The position numbers were made by a program, and so were the translations under genes. A DNA stretch of 64,000 nt from Methylomonas sp. ZR1. Lineage in GTDB: Bacteria; Pseudomonadota; Gammaproteobacteria; Methylococcales; Methylomonadaceae. This document shows positions 9,080-16,930 of the stretch, piece after piece (the first letter of the stretch is position 1; the number at the start of each line of letters is the position of its first letter). Under the pieces are notes generated by a model, which was not told where the DNA came from, did no database searches, and was given only the letters and a program-made list of their open reading frames with translations. The DNA lies in NCBI RefSeq assembly GCF_013141865.1, contig NZ_RCST01000001.1:4154001-4218000 (forward strand), given 5' to 3'.

Positions 9080-9324
9080 ACCTCATATTAAAACAATTAA
9101 ATCATTGATTTATAAATTAAAAACTAGGCTTTCCCAAGAAATACAACATTCAGTCAAGGACCTTAAGAACCACCCCAAACTATCACTTTCACGGAAATAA
9201 ACATTTTGGTTCCTTGTTTTTTGCAAAGATAACCCAAGACCCAAACTAATCAAAGTACATTCCAACGCTCAACCTCTGTCAAATCGGTTTGCCTAGCTGT
9301 CCAAGCGCCTCCATACAATTTGAG

Positions 9325-9795
9325 TTAATCCTGTTCCGATCTCGACTTCCAGGCCGCTCGGGCCACCAGAATCGCCGCCGTTAGAAAACCGACCGTGGTC
9401 AGGGTAAAACTGACGCCGGCCTGAATCGGGAAGTGCGGTTCGACCGGTAAAGCGGAGGCCGCCGGCTTGGCCGACAATCCCCTTAGTAAAAACGACAGCG
9501 GGTTGAAAAACGCCCCAAAGCAGCAAGCACTCACCATCCAAACCGGCGGCGTGACCGCATACTGCCGAAACAGCAAAAAGAAAATGAACAGAAACTGGGC
9601 CATCATCAGGTAATCGATGTGAGCGCGGATAATGTCCGCCCTTTCGACCAAATGGCCGGCCAACGCGCCGTCGGGAAAAAACAGCGTAAAGCCCAATACC
9701 CAGGCAATGCTCAAGGCTATCGCCAGGCAAAATATGGCAAACGCCAGTAGGAATACGTTGGTCATCGGTTCGGGTGGAAATGTTTGCTTGCTCAT
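9325..9795 (-). CDS. Small inner-membrane protein, function unknown
   Basis: 156 residues from the ATG at 9795, which has GAGG 7 bp upstream; the longer frame up to 10071 runs through the neighbouring regulator and was rejected. Four hydrophobic segments are visible: VFLLAFAIFCLAIALSIAWVL, YLMMAQFLFIFFLLF, VSACCFGAFFNPLSFLL and VSFTLTTVGFLTAAILVA. No catalytic motif is apparent. It is divergent from the AraC-type regulator at 9943 and is a natural candidate target of it. Confidence 0.72.
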   Translation of the reverse strand: MSKQTFPPEPMTNVFLLAFAIFCLAIALSIAWVLGFTLFFPDGALAGHLVERADIIRAHIDYLMMAQFLFIFFLLFRQYAVTPPVWMVSACCFGAFFNPLSFLLRGLSAKPAASALPVEPHFPIQAGVSFTLTTVGFLTAAILVARAAWKSRSEQD

Positions 9796-9942
9796 GATTA
9801 TCCTCAAAGTGATGGGGAGCTTAGCCCCGCTGATTGAATGCCGGTTAAGGCAAACGCCCCAAGCCCGTTGCCAACAACCTGTGCATTGACTAGACTGCCT
9901 GGCAAACTGCCGGCGAGCCGGACGCGACAGGAAGCATAAACG

Positions 9943-10749
9943 ATGACCAATACACCACGCTTGTATGAACGTGCTGCGACAATCGACACCCCGTTCGATG
10001 CGTTGTGGGACATCAGCGGCGGCCGCACGTTTTTTTGCGGCCCGCTGTTTTACAACGCCAACCACCAACACGGCGCCCCGGTGTTTCTAGCCGGTCTGTA
10101 TGGGAAATTTCGTTTGAAAGTGGCGGGTAGCGATTGGCTGTCTTGCCGCACTGCGGTGATTCCTGCAGGCGTGTGGCACGAATTGGATGTGGGCGGCGAC
10201 CCAGTGGCGGTCTTTTACATTGAACCGACCATCGCCGGCACCGAGGCGCTGTTACCTTTAATCCGCGATACCCGCTCGGTGAACGGTGCCTTGGTCGGCA
10301 ATGGCGGAGAAATCAACTTCATGCGTGAGCTTTACGAAGACCGCTATCAACCAAATTGGACCGCGCAGCCCCTGGCCGATTTGCTGGATTTTTCGAAACG
10401 CCGGTCTCAAGCCGACAGGATAGATCCACGCATCAGCCAAATCGTCGAATTTTTATTCGCGCAAGGCGACGACCTAACGTCGGTGATTACGCTGGCCGCG
10501 AATGTGGGCCTATCCGCGTCCCGGCTACAACATCTGTTCAGCCAGCAGATCGGCGTGCCGTTTCGCCGTTATCGCAGCTGGAACCGGATGCGGCAGGCGA
10601 TACAAGAGGTGATCAAGGGCCACAACTTCACGACTGCCGCGCACGCTACCGGGTTTTCCGATTCCTCCCATTTCAGCCATGAATTCCGTAAGACCTTCGG
10701 TGCCGCGCCGACGGTGGGCTTGCATAATCTGGCGCGGCGGCAACCTTAG
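9943..10749 (+). CDS. AraC-family transcriptional regulator
   Basis: 268 residues. The N-terminal half is cupin-like (FYNANHQHGAPVFLAGLYGKF ... VIPAGVWHEL), with the His-rich pattern of a small-molecule or metal-sensing AraC regulator. The C-terminal 100 residues hold two helix-turn-helices, LAANVGLSASRLQHLFSQQIGVPFRRYRSWNRM and NFTTAAHATGFSDSSHFSHEFRKTFGAAP, the AraC signature. It faces the small membrane protein at 9795 across a 147-bp gap and ends 1 bp before the convergent aminotransferase. Confidence 0.9.
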   Translation: MTNTPRLYERAATIDTPFDALWDISGGRTFFCGPLFYNANHQHGAPVFLAGLYGKFRLKVAGSDWLSCRTAVIPAGVWHELDVGGDPVAVFYIEPTIAGTEALLPLIRDTRSVNGALVGNGGEINFMRELYEDRYQPNWTAQPLADLLDFSKRRSQADRIDPRISQIVEFLFAQGDDLTSVITLAANVGLSASRLQHLFSQQIGVPFRRYRSWNRMRQAIQEVIKGHNFTTAAHATGFSDSSHFSHEFRKTFGAAPTVGLHNLARRQP

Positions 10750-10750
10750 C

Positions 10751-11920
10751 TTACTTAAACTCCCGCACCAAATCAGCCAAAATCCGCAAGCCTGATTCGG
10801 CATCCTCGCTACTGGCGTGGCTGAAATTTAAACGCAACTGACCGCAAGCGTCCACCGCCATCGGTAGAAAGGGTTCGCCGGGCATAAACGCCACGCCGGC
10901 TTCGATAGCCTTAGGCAACAGCAGGCGGGTATCGATGCGACGATTCAGCGTCAGCCAGAAAAACAAGCCGCCGGGCGGGGTTTGCCAAACCGCCAAATCC
11001 GAAAAGTGCCGACGAAGCGCGGCTTCGAACGCATCGCGGCGCTGGCGGTAATGTTCGGCCAGCGCCACTAATTGCCGGCTGCGCTCAGGATTGTTCAGTT
11101 GTTGTAGTACCAGCCATTGGCTAAGGCGATTGCTGTGCAAATCTGCCGCCTGTTTCAAGCGGATCAAAAAAGGCATGAGTTCCTGCGACGCCACCAGGTA
11201 ACCCAAGCGCAAGCCCGGCGCCAGGCTTTTGGAAAACGAGCCTTGATAAATCCACGGCGCTTGTTGCAACCTGGCGCATACCGGCGTGCGTTCGCAATCG
11301 TCGTACACCAGATCACGATAGGGATCGTCTTCGAATAGGGGAATATTGCCGGCATCGCAAGCGGCGGCCAGAGCGGCCCGTTCCCCGGCATCCAGGCAGC
11401 GGCCACTGGGATTCTGGAACGTGGGGATCGCATAGGCAAACGCTGGCTTTTCCTGTTGCAACGTATCCAGGTCGGGCGCCCCGGCATCGTAAGCCACGAA
11501 GCGGGCGCCGAAAAAGCGGAACACCTGCAAAGCCGCCAGGTAGGTCGGCGCTTCCACGGCCACCGGCGTGCCGGGATCGATGAACAGTTTGGCAACCAGA
11601 TCGATGCCTTGCTGCGAACCGGACAGGATCAACACTTGTTCAGCCGTGCACTTAACACCCAGGCCTTGCATGTCGGCGGCGATACGCTCGCGCAACTCCG
11701 CTTCGCCTTCGCTGGCGCCGTATTGCAACATGTGCTGCGGCATGGCCTCTAGCGTGAATTGCGGGAAGCTGTCCAACGACGGCAATCCGCCGGCAAAGGA
11801 AATCATGCCCGGTCTGTCGACAACGGCCAGAATTTCGCGGATTGGTGACGGATGCAGGTCTTGGGTACGGGCGGAAAAGCGGATAGGGTGCTGCGGCGAT
11901 AATGAGTTCATGGTGGGCAT
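10751..11920 (-). CDS. PLP-dependent aminotransferase, class I/II (LysN/2-aminoadipate type)
   Basis: 389 residues. Fold-type I features: ISFAGGLPSLDSFP near the N-terminus, SGSQQGIDLVAKLFIDPG, YAIPTFQNPSGRCL, FEDDPYRDLVY and YQGSFSKSLAPGLRLGYLV with the Schiff-base lysine in SFSK. This is the stand-alone enzyme relative of the MocR C-terminal domain, whose members transaminate 2-aminoadipate, leucine or aromatic amino acids; the substrate is not decided by sequence. The gene is divergent from a MarR regulator, and the gap carries two operator-like palindromes, so it is probably its target. A second ATG at 11911 is an alternative start. Confidence 0.9.
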   Translation of the reverse strand: MPTMNSLSPQHPIRFSARTQDLHPSPIREILAVVDRPGMISFAGGLPSLDSFPQFTLEAMPQHMLQYGASEGEAELRERIAADMQGLGVKCTAEQVLILSGSQQGIDLVAKLFIDPGTPVAVEAPTYLAALQVFRFFGARFVAYDAGAPDLDTLQQEKPAFAYAIPTFQNPSGRCLDAGERAALAAACDAGNIPLFEDDPYRDLVYDDCERTPVCARLQQAPWIYQGSFSKSLAPGLRLGYLVASQELMPFLIRLKQAADLHSNRLSQWLVLQQLNNPERSRQLVALAEHYRQRRDAFEAALRRHFSDLAVWQTPPGGLFFWLTLNRRIDTRLLLPKAIEAGVAFMPGEPFLPMAVDACGQLRLNFSHASSEDAESGLRILADLVREFK

Positions 11921-11928
11921 TGATAAAT

Positions 11929-11991
11929 GTCAATAAAGTTGACCTATAGCCATGCTAACGGCTGCCTGCCTATAATGTCAATATGGTTGAC
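11929..11991. promoter_or_regulatory. Paired palindromic operators for the MarR regulator
   Basis: Two sites with the same arms, GTCAA-N5-TTGAC, lie at 11929-11943 and 11977-11991, 48 bp apart. The second covers the marR-type start codon (11983), and a consensus TATAAT sits at 11971-11976. If that hexamer is the -10, transcription would start at or next to the ATG. Binding would block both divergent genes. Confidence 0.7.
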
Positions 11992-12465
11992 CAAATAGCC
12001 GCTATCGATAATTCCCCGCTTGATGAAATGCCGACGCCGGAAAGGCGCGAAGCCGCGTTACGTCTGGCGATCGAACAATTTTACTTCGGCTATCGCGCCT
12101 TTACCGTACAGCCGGACCGCATCCTGGCCGAGCGCGGGCTTGGGAGAGTGCATCACCGGATCTTGTATTTCGTCGGCCGCAATCCGCGGATTTCCGTGAA
12201 CGCGCTGCTGGGCATGCTCAGCGTCAGCAAACAAGCTCTGAACGCGCCATTGCGGCAGTTAATGGACATGCAGTTGGTCATGATAGACACGGCCGTGCAC
12301 GACAAACGGGTACGCGAACTCAGCTTAACGCCGGACGGCGCAGAATTGGAAGCGCAACTGACCGGCACGCAAATGCAACAACTGCAAACGGTATTCGCGC
12401 AAGTCGGCGCCGAAGCCGAAGCCGGCTGGCATGAAGTGATGCGCAGCTTGAGTGCACAAGGCTGA
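11983..12465 (+). CDS. MarR-family transcriptional regulator
   Basis: 160 residues. The winged-helix core is ILYFVGRNPRISVNALLGMLSVSKQALNAPLRQLMDMQLVMI followed by the wing VHDKRVRELSLTPDGAELEAQL, the DxRxxxxxLT pattern of MarR proteins. It sits divergently from the aminotransferase with a palindrome over its own start codon, so autorepression is likely. No upstream Shine-Dalgarno is visible; the position of TATAAT suggests a leaderless or nearly leaderless mRNA. The sigma factor gene follows after 23 bp and may share the transcript. Confidence 0.9.
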   Translation: MVDQIAAIDNSPLDEMPTPERREAALRLAIEQFYFGYRAFTVQPDRILAERGLGRVHHRILYFVGRNPRISVNALLGMLSVSKQALNAPLRQLMDMQLVMIDTAVHDKRVRELSLTPDGAELEAQLTGTQMQQLQTVFAQVGAEAEAGWHEVMRSLSAQG

Positions 12466-12488
12466 AAGCCGACGGAGGCGAAACGACA

Positions 12489-13715
12489 GTGCGCGAAAAA
12501 ATCGACGCCATCTACCAAAGCGAATCCCGCCATGTGCTGGCCACCTTGATTCGGCTGCTCGGCGATTTCGATGTGGCCGAGGAAGCGTTGCACGATGCCT
12601 TTCGCGCCGCGCTCGAACAATGGCCGCGCGACGGCTTACCGGCCAATCCGCGCGCCTGGTTGGTGTCGGCCGGTCGCTTCAAGGCCATAGACGGCCTGCG
12701 CCGGCAAGCCCGCTTCGACGTGCTGGAAGATGCCGATACCTTGGCGGATCCAGCCAGCGAACCCGGCGACACGGATGACGAAGGCCTGGAAGACGACCGC
12801 CTGCGGCTGATCTTTACTTGTTGCCACCCAGCATTGTCCCCGGATGCTCAAGTGGCGTTGACGTTGCGCGAGGTCTGCGGCCTGGCCACCGAGGAAATCG
12901 CCCGGGCCTTCCTGACGCCGACACCGACGCTGGCGCAACGCATCGTCCGCGCCAAAACCAAGATCCGTGATGCCAAGATTCCCTATCAAGTGCCGGCGCC
13001 GGCCGAGCTACCACAACGCTTGGATTCCGTGTTACGGGTAATTTATCTGGTGTTCAATGAAGGTTACTCCGCGTCGTCTGGTGCTGCGTTAACCCGGCAC
13101 GATTTGTCGGAAGAAGCGATACGCTTGGGGCGTTTGTTGGTCGAGTTGCTGCCGGAACCGGAAGCGCAAGGCTTATTAGCGCTGATGCTGCTGCACGAAT
13201 CGCGCCGCGCCGCCAGAGCCGGCGCCGACGGCGAACTGATTTTGTTGGACGACCAAGACCGCAGCTTGTGGGACAGCGACCGCATCGCCGAAGGCTCGGC
13301 GCTGGTACAACGGGCCTTAGGGTCGCGGCGCTTCGGCCCTTATGCGTTGCAAGCCGCCATCGCTGGGCTGCACGCCAACGCCAGCCACGCCGCCGCCACG
13401 GATTGGCCGCAAATCGTCGCACTCTATGACGTCTTGCTACGCATCGAAGCCTCGCCGGTGATCGAATTAAACCGGGCCGTCGCGGTAGCGATGCGCGATG
13501 GACCGGCAGCCGGGCTGGGTTTGATCGATGCGCTTTTACAGAATGGCAACCTTACCGATTATCATCTGGCGCACGCGGCACGGGCAGACTTGTACCGACG
13601 CTTGGGCAGAATCGACGAAGCCGTCGCGGCTTACCAGCAAGCTCTGGCTTTAGCGCGGCAGGAACCTGAGCGGCGTTTTTTGGCGCGTAGACTGCGGGAA
13701 ATCCGTGTCGAGTGA
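12489..13715 (+). CDS. ECF42-type sigma factor with C-terminal helical-repeat extension
   Basis: 408 residues from a GTG start with GGAGG 9 bp upstream. Sigma region 2 is ESRHVLATLIRLLGDFDVAEEALHDAF ... NPRAWLVSAGRFKAIDGLRR (about 12-75). Region 4 is LTLREVCGLATEEIARAFLTPTPTLAQRIVRAKTKIR (about 120-160). The 240-residue C-terminus (YLVFNEGYSASSGA, DLSEEAIRLGRLL ... IDEAVAAYQQALAL) is the TPR-like extension that defines ECF42/SigJ-like factors, which have no anti-sigma gene and normally adjoin DGPF (YCII) genes. Such genes are present at 16417 and 17878, separated here by a cassette-like insertion and pseudogenes. Confidence 0.92.
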   Translation: MREKIDAIYQSESRHVLATLIRLLGDFDVAEEALHDAFRAALEQWPRDGLPANPRAWLVSAGRFKAIDGLRRQARFDVLEDADTLADPASEPGDTDDEGLEDDRLRLIFTCCHPALSPDAQVALTLREVCGLATEEIARAFLTPTPTLAQRIVRAKTKIRDAKIPYQVPAPAELPQRLDSVLRVIYLVFNEGYSASSGAALTRHDLSEEAIRLGRLLVELLPEPEAQGLLALMLLHESRRAARAGADGELILLDDQDRSLWDSDRIAEGSALVQRALGSRRFGPYALQAAIAGLHANASHAAATDWPQIVALYDVLLRIEASPVIELNRAVAVAMRDGPAAGLGLIDALLQNGNLTDYHLAHAARADLYRRLGRIDEAVAAYQQALALARQEPERRFLARRLREIRVE

Positions 13716-13767
13716 CAGAAATCGGAAACATGGGCGGTTGATTTTAGTGTGATATTCATTATTTGAG

Positions 13768-13989
13768 TCACGCAACATACCCGCTTTTGACGCAATAAAT
13801 GAAAAGATTCGCGCCCCTTGATTTTGATAGAGCAAGTTCGGCCAAAGCCCACCCGACGTAAAAAATAGGTTCCAACCGCCACGAAATTGCGTTGATTGAA
13901 GTCAGGCCATTGTAGAGGGCGTCGGCCTGTCGGCCATCAAACCCACATCGGCAATTAAAAGAAGCTGGCCTTCGAAACCTCGATTCCAT
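13768..13989 (-). CDS. Possible cassette ORF, hypothetical
   Basis: A 73-residue frame whose ATG lies 11 bp beyond the attC-like core site at 14001, the expected position for a gene in an integron cassette. The protein (RFRRPASFNCRCGFDGRQADALYNG ...) is not recognised, and no attC follows its stop, so it may be a truncated cassette or chance. The remainder of 13716-14000 shows no other gene. Confidence 0.3.
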   Translation of the reverse strand: MESRFRRPASFNCRCGFDGRQADALYNGLTSINAISWRLEPIFYVGWALAELALSKSRGANLFIYCVKSGYVA

Positions 13990-14000
13990 CGACGCTACTT

Positions 14001-14094
14001 GCTAACGTTCAACGTAACCGGCGACTGGAGCAGGCAGCACGGAGGGAACCTGCCGGCATGGCCTGCAGGACGTCCGGTTGACGGAAGGGTTAGC
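14001..14094 (-). repeat. attC-like integron recombination site 1
   Basis: On the minus strand GCTAAC (14094-14089) begins 3 bp after the cassette gene stop, and CGTTAGC ends at 14001. Inner arms are GTCAACCGG (14082-14074) and CCGGTTAC (14021-14014), complementary except for one unpaired base. Outer cores plus imperfect inner boxes with an extrahelical base are the hallmarks of attC sites. The 7-base core differs slightly from GTTRRRY, so this rests on structure and position. Confidence 0.6.
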
Positions 14095-14096
14095 AC

Positions 14097-14639
14097 TCAT
14101 TGGAGACAGAGGTGATAAAAGAGAGCGATGAGTCCGGCAAGAAGGGTAGCGAAGGATGTAGCCCGAACAACCTGAAATACTACCTCCCCGTTTCTAACGC
14201 GGTTCCATTCCAACTTTAGTAGCGTTTGGGATGCTTCAACGAACTCGTGATTGAGTTTGCTAAAGTCTTCTTGACTTGGGACGCCGTTGTTCGAAAAGAA
14301 TCTTTCATACTCCTTCAATAGCGCCAAAATCTTCTTTGACTGATCTTCCTTTGGATTTAGCCGAAGTCGAATTTTCGTGATTGACTCGTTTACCTTCTGA
14401 TAGCTCTCGCTGATGGCGTCCCATTTTTCATCGGTGGTTTCTCTTCCCCAAATGCGATGGCGATGTATTTCCATCGAGTGGGATATATACGTGGAAAGCT
14501 CTAGGCGAAGGGCATCAATCCATTGTTGCCGGAATTCCGATGTCTTGTTTTCTTTGCTAATGATTAGGCTAACCAACGAAATTGCACCCGCCACCGTAGC
14601 GGCAATCATTGGCCCGAGTGATGCGTCTGGAATGGTCAT
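14097..14639 (-). CDS. Cassette-type hypothetical membrane protein
   Basis: 180 residues. The N-terminal hydrophobic stretch (MIAATVAGAISLVSLIIS) and C-terminal one (ATSFATLLAGLIALFYHL) flank a charged helical cytoplasmic or periplasmic region. It is not recognised. Its ATG is 8 bp from attC-like site 2 and its TGA 2 bp from site 1, so the gene is packed between two recombination sites exactly as in an integron gene cassette. Base composition is visibly more AT-rich than its neighbours, consistent with acquisition. Confidence 0.65.
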   Translation of the reverse strand: MTIPDASLGPMIAATVAGAISLVSLIISKENKTSEFRQQWIDALRLELSTYISHSMEIHRHRIWGRETTDEKWDAISESYQKVNESITKIRLRLNPKEDQSKKILALLKEYERFFSNNGVPSQEDFSKLNHEFVEASQTLLKLEWNRVRNGEVVFQVVRATSFATLLAGLIALFYHLCLQ

Positions 14640-14647
14640 TTGTGAGC

Positions 14648-14713
14648 GCTAACGCCTAGCTCACCCGACGAAAACCGCGAAGCGGTTTTTTGGTCGGGTG
14701 GAGCGACAAATTA
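14648..14713 (-). repeat. attC-like integron recombination site 2
   Basis: The inner arms GCTCACCCGAC (14659-14669) and GTCGGGTGGAGC (14693-14704) pair except for one extra G, the extrahelical base. A tight inner hairpin AAAACCGC-GAA-GCGGTTTT separates them, and the core GCGTTAGC ends the site on the minus strand. The outer partner core near 14711 is degenerate and overlaps the stop of the next gene. Confidence 0.5.
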
Positions 14714-14986
14714 TGGTTTTTGTTCAATAAACTGCTCATAGCATTCTGTGCAAATCCAATTGTCTTTTTGGCTTCTATAACCGACGCCATGGTCTGTGTC
14801 TTTACTGTCGTACAGCTTCCACCAGCATATTTGGCAGTGGTCGTGATCCCAGTTTTTCTTACCTGACCATACTTCCTTCTGCCATCCTTCGCCTTTAGCC
14901 CAATCAACAGGTTCTTTTATATCTGATTTCTTCCAGCTATCCCCGTGGATAGTAACGAACTCTTCATCCAAGTTTTTATTGACCAT
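14711..14986 (-). CDS. Cassette-type small zinc-ribbon-like protein
   Basis: 91 residues, rich in Trp, Lys and acidic residues. Two CxxC knuckles, HCQICWW and WICTECYEQF, 29 residues apart suggest a bound zinc. I do not recognise the family. The stop codon is inside the degenerate outer core of attC-like site 2, as is usual for a cassette gene. Strand and low GC match the neighbouring cassette gene. Confidence 0.6.
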   Translation of the reverse strand: MVNKNLDEEFVTIHGDSWKKSDIKEPVDWAKGEGWQKEVWSGKKNWDHDHCQICWWKLYDSKDTDHGVGYRSQKDNWICTECYEQFIEQKP

Positions 14987-15323
14987 AACTAGTTATTAGA
15001 TAGGCCTGTATATCTACCGAAAAATGATCTTCGACACGATAATTTATTGATCTGCATGTGCTCTTTCTGTATATCATTCATGACCAGTAACGGCCAGACT
15101 GTTGCCATTTAATCAGATCGAGAGACAGTCCGCAACGGGACGGCAGCAGTTATGCAGAGCACCTGAAAACAGTCATTCCGGAACTTTGGCTTTCAAAACT
15201 CCAGTGTCCAGGCCTTGTAGGTTTCATACCAACACAGTTGCGTAGTTAGTCTGCCATTCGAGCTCTACGAACCAAACCTAATCGGTTTTTTCATTGTTTG
15301 TGTCGCCCGATACCCGTGGATAA
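14987..15323. other. Gap without a recognisable gene
   Basis: 337 bp of mixed composition between the cassette-like genes and a pseudogene. No open frame of coding character, tRNA or clear hairpin is seen. It may be remnant DNA from the insertion of the cassette block. Confidence 0.5.
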
Positions 15324-15905
15324 CTATCTAACTTGCCTAGCTAAATACTGCATTTCTTTGACGCCGGAAATGTAATGCCGATGAAATTCCGCCAGGCCAG
15401 GTTCCGATGCGGTTTTTTCTAAATAACCGTTCAAAACCGCTAGTTGCTGTTCGGCAATCTGTTGGGCATTAGGGTGGCGAACGCGGTCAGAAACGACGAA
15501 AGGCTAGTCACCACTTGCCACCTTTGGGTTTAAGCGACACTTTGGCGAGGTTACCGACCAGCTGCGGCGTGTACTTCAACATATAGTCGGCATAGCGGCG
15601 AATCAGCGGAATCTGTTCCTCTAAGTCCTTACGTTCCGCATCAAAATCCTCACGAAACACGATTTTCTTGTCGGCAAATACCAGCGGCGCCGACTCGGAA
15701 GTATCGCAGGCCCAACCGGGTTGCGGTTTTAATAGCTCGGCTTGAAATTGCTCGTCCCGATAAGGGTAAAACGGCATGGTGAGGCAGCGCGAGGGTTTAT
15801 CGGGGTGAATGCTGCACGGATTATCAGGCGCCAGCGCCCGACACGGAAAGGATGGCGGAATATAGGCGGTGGGTACTATCAATGCCGCCGACTCTTTCCT
15901 GTCGG
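15324..15905 (-). pseudogene. YkgJ-like cysteine-cluster protein, remnant
   Basis: The frame ending at 15508 carries FPCRALAPDNPCSIHPDKPSRCLTMPF, the cysteine pattern of YkgJ-type zinc/iron-chelating proteins, then an amphipathic helical tail. It stops at LKPKGGKW. The coding pattern then resumes in another frame from about 15500 (HPNAQQIAEQQLAVLNGYLE ... KEMQYLARQVR) to a TAG at 15324. So there is a frameshift near 15500. The first part of the family, with its leading cysteines, is missing and is replaced by YchJ-like sequence. Confidence 0.65.
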
Positions 15906-15952
15906 CTAGTTTTATCGTGGCGCCCCGCTGGTGACATATAGCCATTCGCCAT

Positions 15953-16201
15953 TTCCGTGGCATTACGAATTTCCAGGCTGCGCCACTCGCATTCATCCGC
16001 CATCCGCTCGGCTTCCGCTCGATTGAAGTCCTCCTAAATTTCAGGGGCATGGGTGCGTTCGACATGGTCCAGCATGCGTTGCACGAAAGCCGTGTAGCGC
16101 GAACGCATCAAAGCTTCGGTGGTGGGCGCCGGCGCACCGTCGATAATCGGGCCGCAGCATTCGGCATAATCCAGTTTGGAGCCGCAAGGGCAAAGCGTCA
16201 T
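15953..16201 (-). pseudogene. YchJ-like SEC-C motif protein, 5' remnant
   Basis: From the ATG at 16201 the frame reads [20 protein letters not shown], then [15 protein letters not shown], the exact start of the UPF0225/YchJ family with its CPCGS...CC SEC-C zinc motif. A TAG at 16034-16036 breaks it after codon 55. The same frame then continues as EDFNRAEAERMADECEWRSLEIRNATE, which is the next part of the same family. The last half of the protein is gone and YkgJ-like sequence follows. A deletion joining two genes explains this best. Confidence 0.7.
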
Positions 16202-16350
16202 AGTTCATCTCCGGTTAGGTTGCGAAAAATTGAGGTCGATCTTTCAATGGTAAGCGACAGCCGGCTTCGGCTCAGGGCAAGCACTGGAAATTGTCGCCAT
16301 GCATCGACACCACTTTCGATAGCTCGTTTCAACGATAAAAACGTTCCAAT

Positions 16351-16377
16351 TGTCGAATATGCCCGGCGCCGAACGAC
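16351..16377 (+). promoter_or_regulatory. Candidate ECF42 promoter 1
   Basis: TGTCGA (16351-16356), 17 bp, CGAC (16374-16377), ending 40 bp before the DGPF gene start at 16417. The same arrangement with the same spacing occurs before the next gene. A TGTCGA-like -35 is what I recall for ECF42 targets; the assignment to this sigma factor is inference. Confidence 0.5.
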
Positions 16378-16416
16378 TACTCAGTGCGAACATTATTTTT
16401 AACCCAGGAGTTGACC

Positions 16417-16809
16417 ATGAAATACCTATGCCTGATTTGCGCCGAAACCGTGATGGAACAGATGACCGACGATGATTCAGCCAAACACTTTGACGAATAC
16501 GCCGAATTTACCCAAGCTATCCGCAACAGCGGCCATTACCTGAGCTGCAATCGGCTGCTGCCGGCCAATGCGGCCATCACGTTGCGGGTGCGCGGCGGTA
16601 AAGTCAGCATCACCGACGGCCCGTTCGCGGAAACCAAGGAACAACTCGGCGGCTATTATCTGATCGAGGCTAGTGATTTAAACGAGGCTATCCAGGTGGC
16701 CGCGCGGATTCCAGGGGCAAAACACGGTTGCGTGGAAGTTCGGCCGATAGCCGAAGACCGGCAAACGCTGCAAGCGTTGGGTTTTTTGGAACCGGACAAT
16801 TTGCGTTAG
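16417..16809 (+). CDS. YCII/DGPF-domain protein
   Basis: 130 residues from the ATG at 16417 with AGGAG 7 bp upstream; an earlier in-frame start at 16384 lacks a ribosome-binding site. The protein contains the signature DGPFAETKEQLGGYYLIE and a ferredoxin-like YCII fold (LCLICAETVMEQM ... AARIPGAKHGCVEVRPI). DGPF proteins are the standard partners of ECF42 sigma factors; their biochemical role is not established. It is the first gene of a rightward run to 19.8 kb. Confidence 0.9.
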   Translation: MKYLCLICAETVMEQMTDDDSAKHFDEYAEFTQAIRNSGHYLSCNRLLPANAAITLRVRGGKVSITDGPFAETKEQLGGYYLIEASDLNEAIQVAARIPGAKHGCVEVRPIAEDRQTLQALGFLEPDNLR

Positions 16810-16850
16810 CCGGCAAGCTTGCCAACTAGTGGAAAAAAATTTCTGCGGCT

Positions 16851-16877
16851 TGTCGATTTCGGCATTCGCGGTTCGAC
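16851..16877 (+). promoter_or_regulatory. Candidate ECF42 promoter 2
   Basis: TGTCGA (16851-16856), 17 bp, CGAC (16874-16877), in the 121-bp gap before the VOC gene at 16931. Spacing is identical to the site at 16351. The site also forms an inverted TGTCGA/TCGACA pair. Confidence 0.5.
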
Positions 16878-16930
16878 AACAGGCGTAAGCAGTCTTTTTC
16901 CACAACAAACCTAAAACCAGGAGCACAGTC

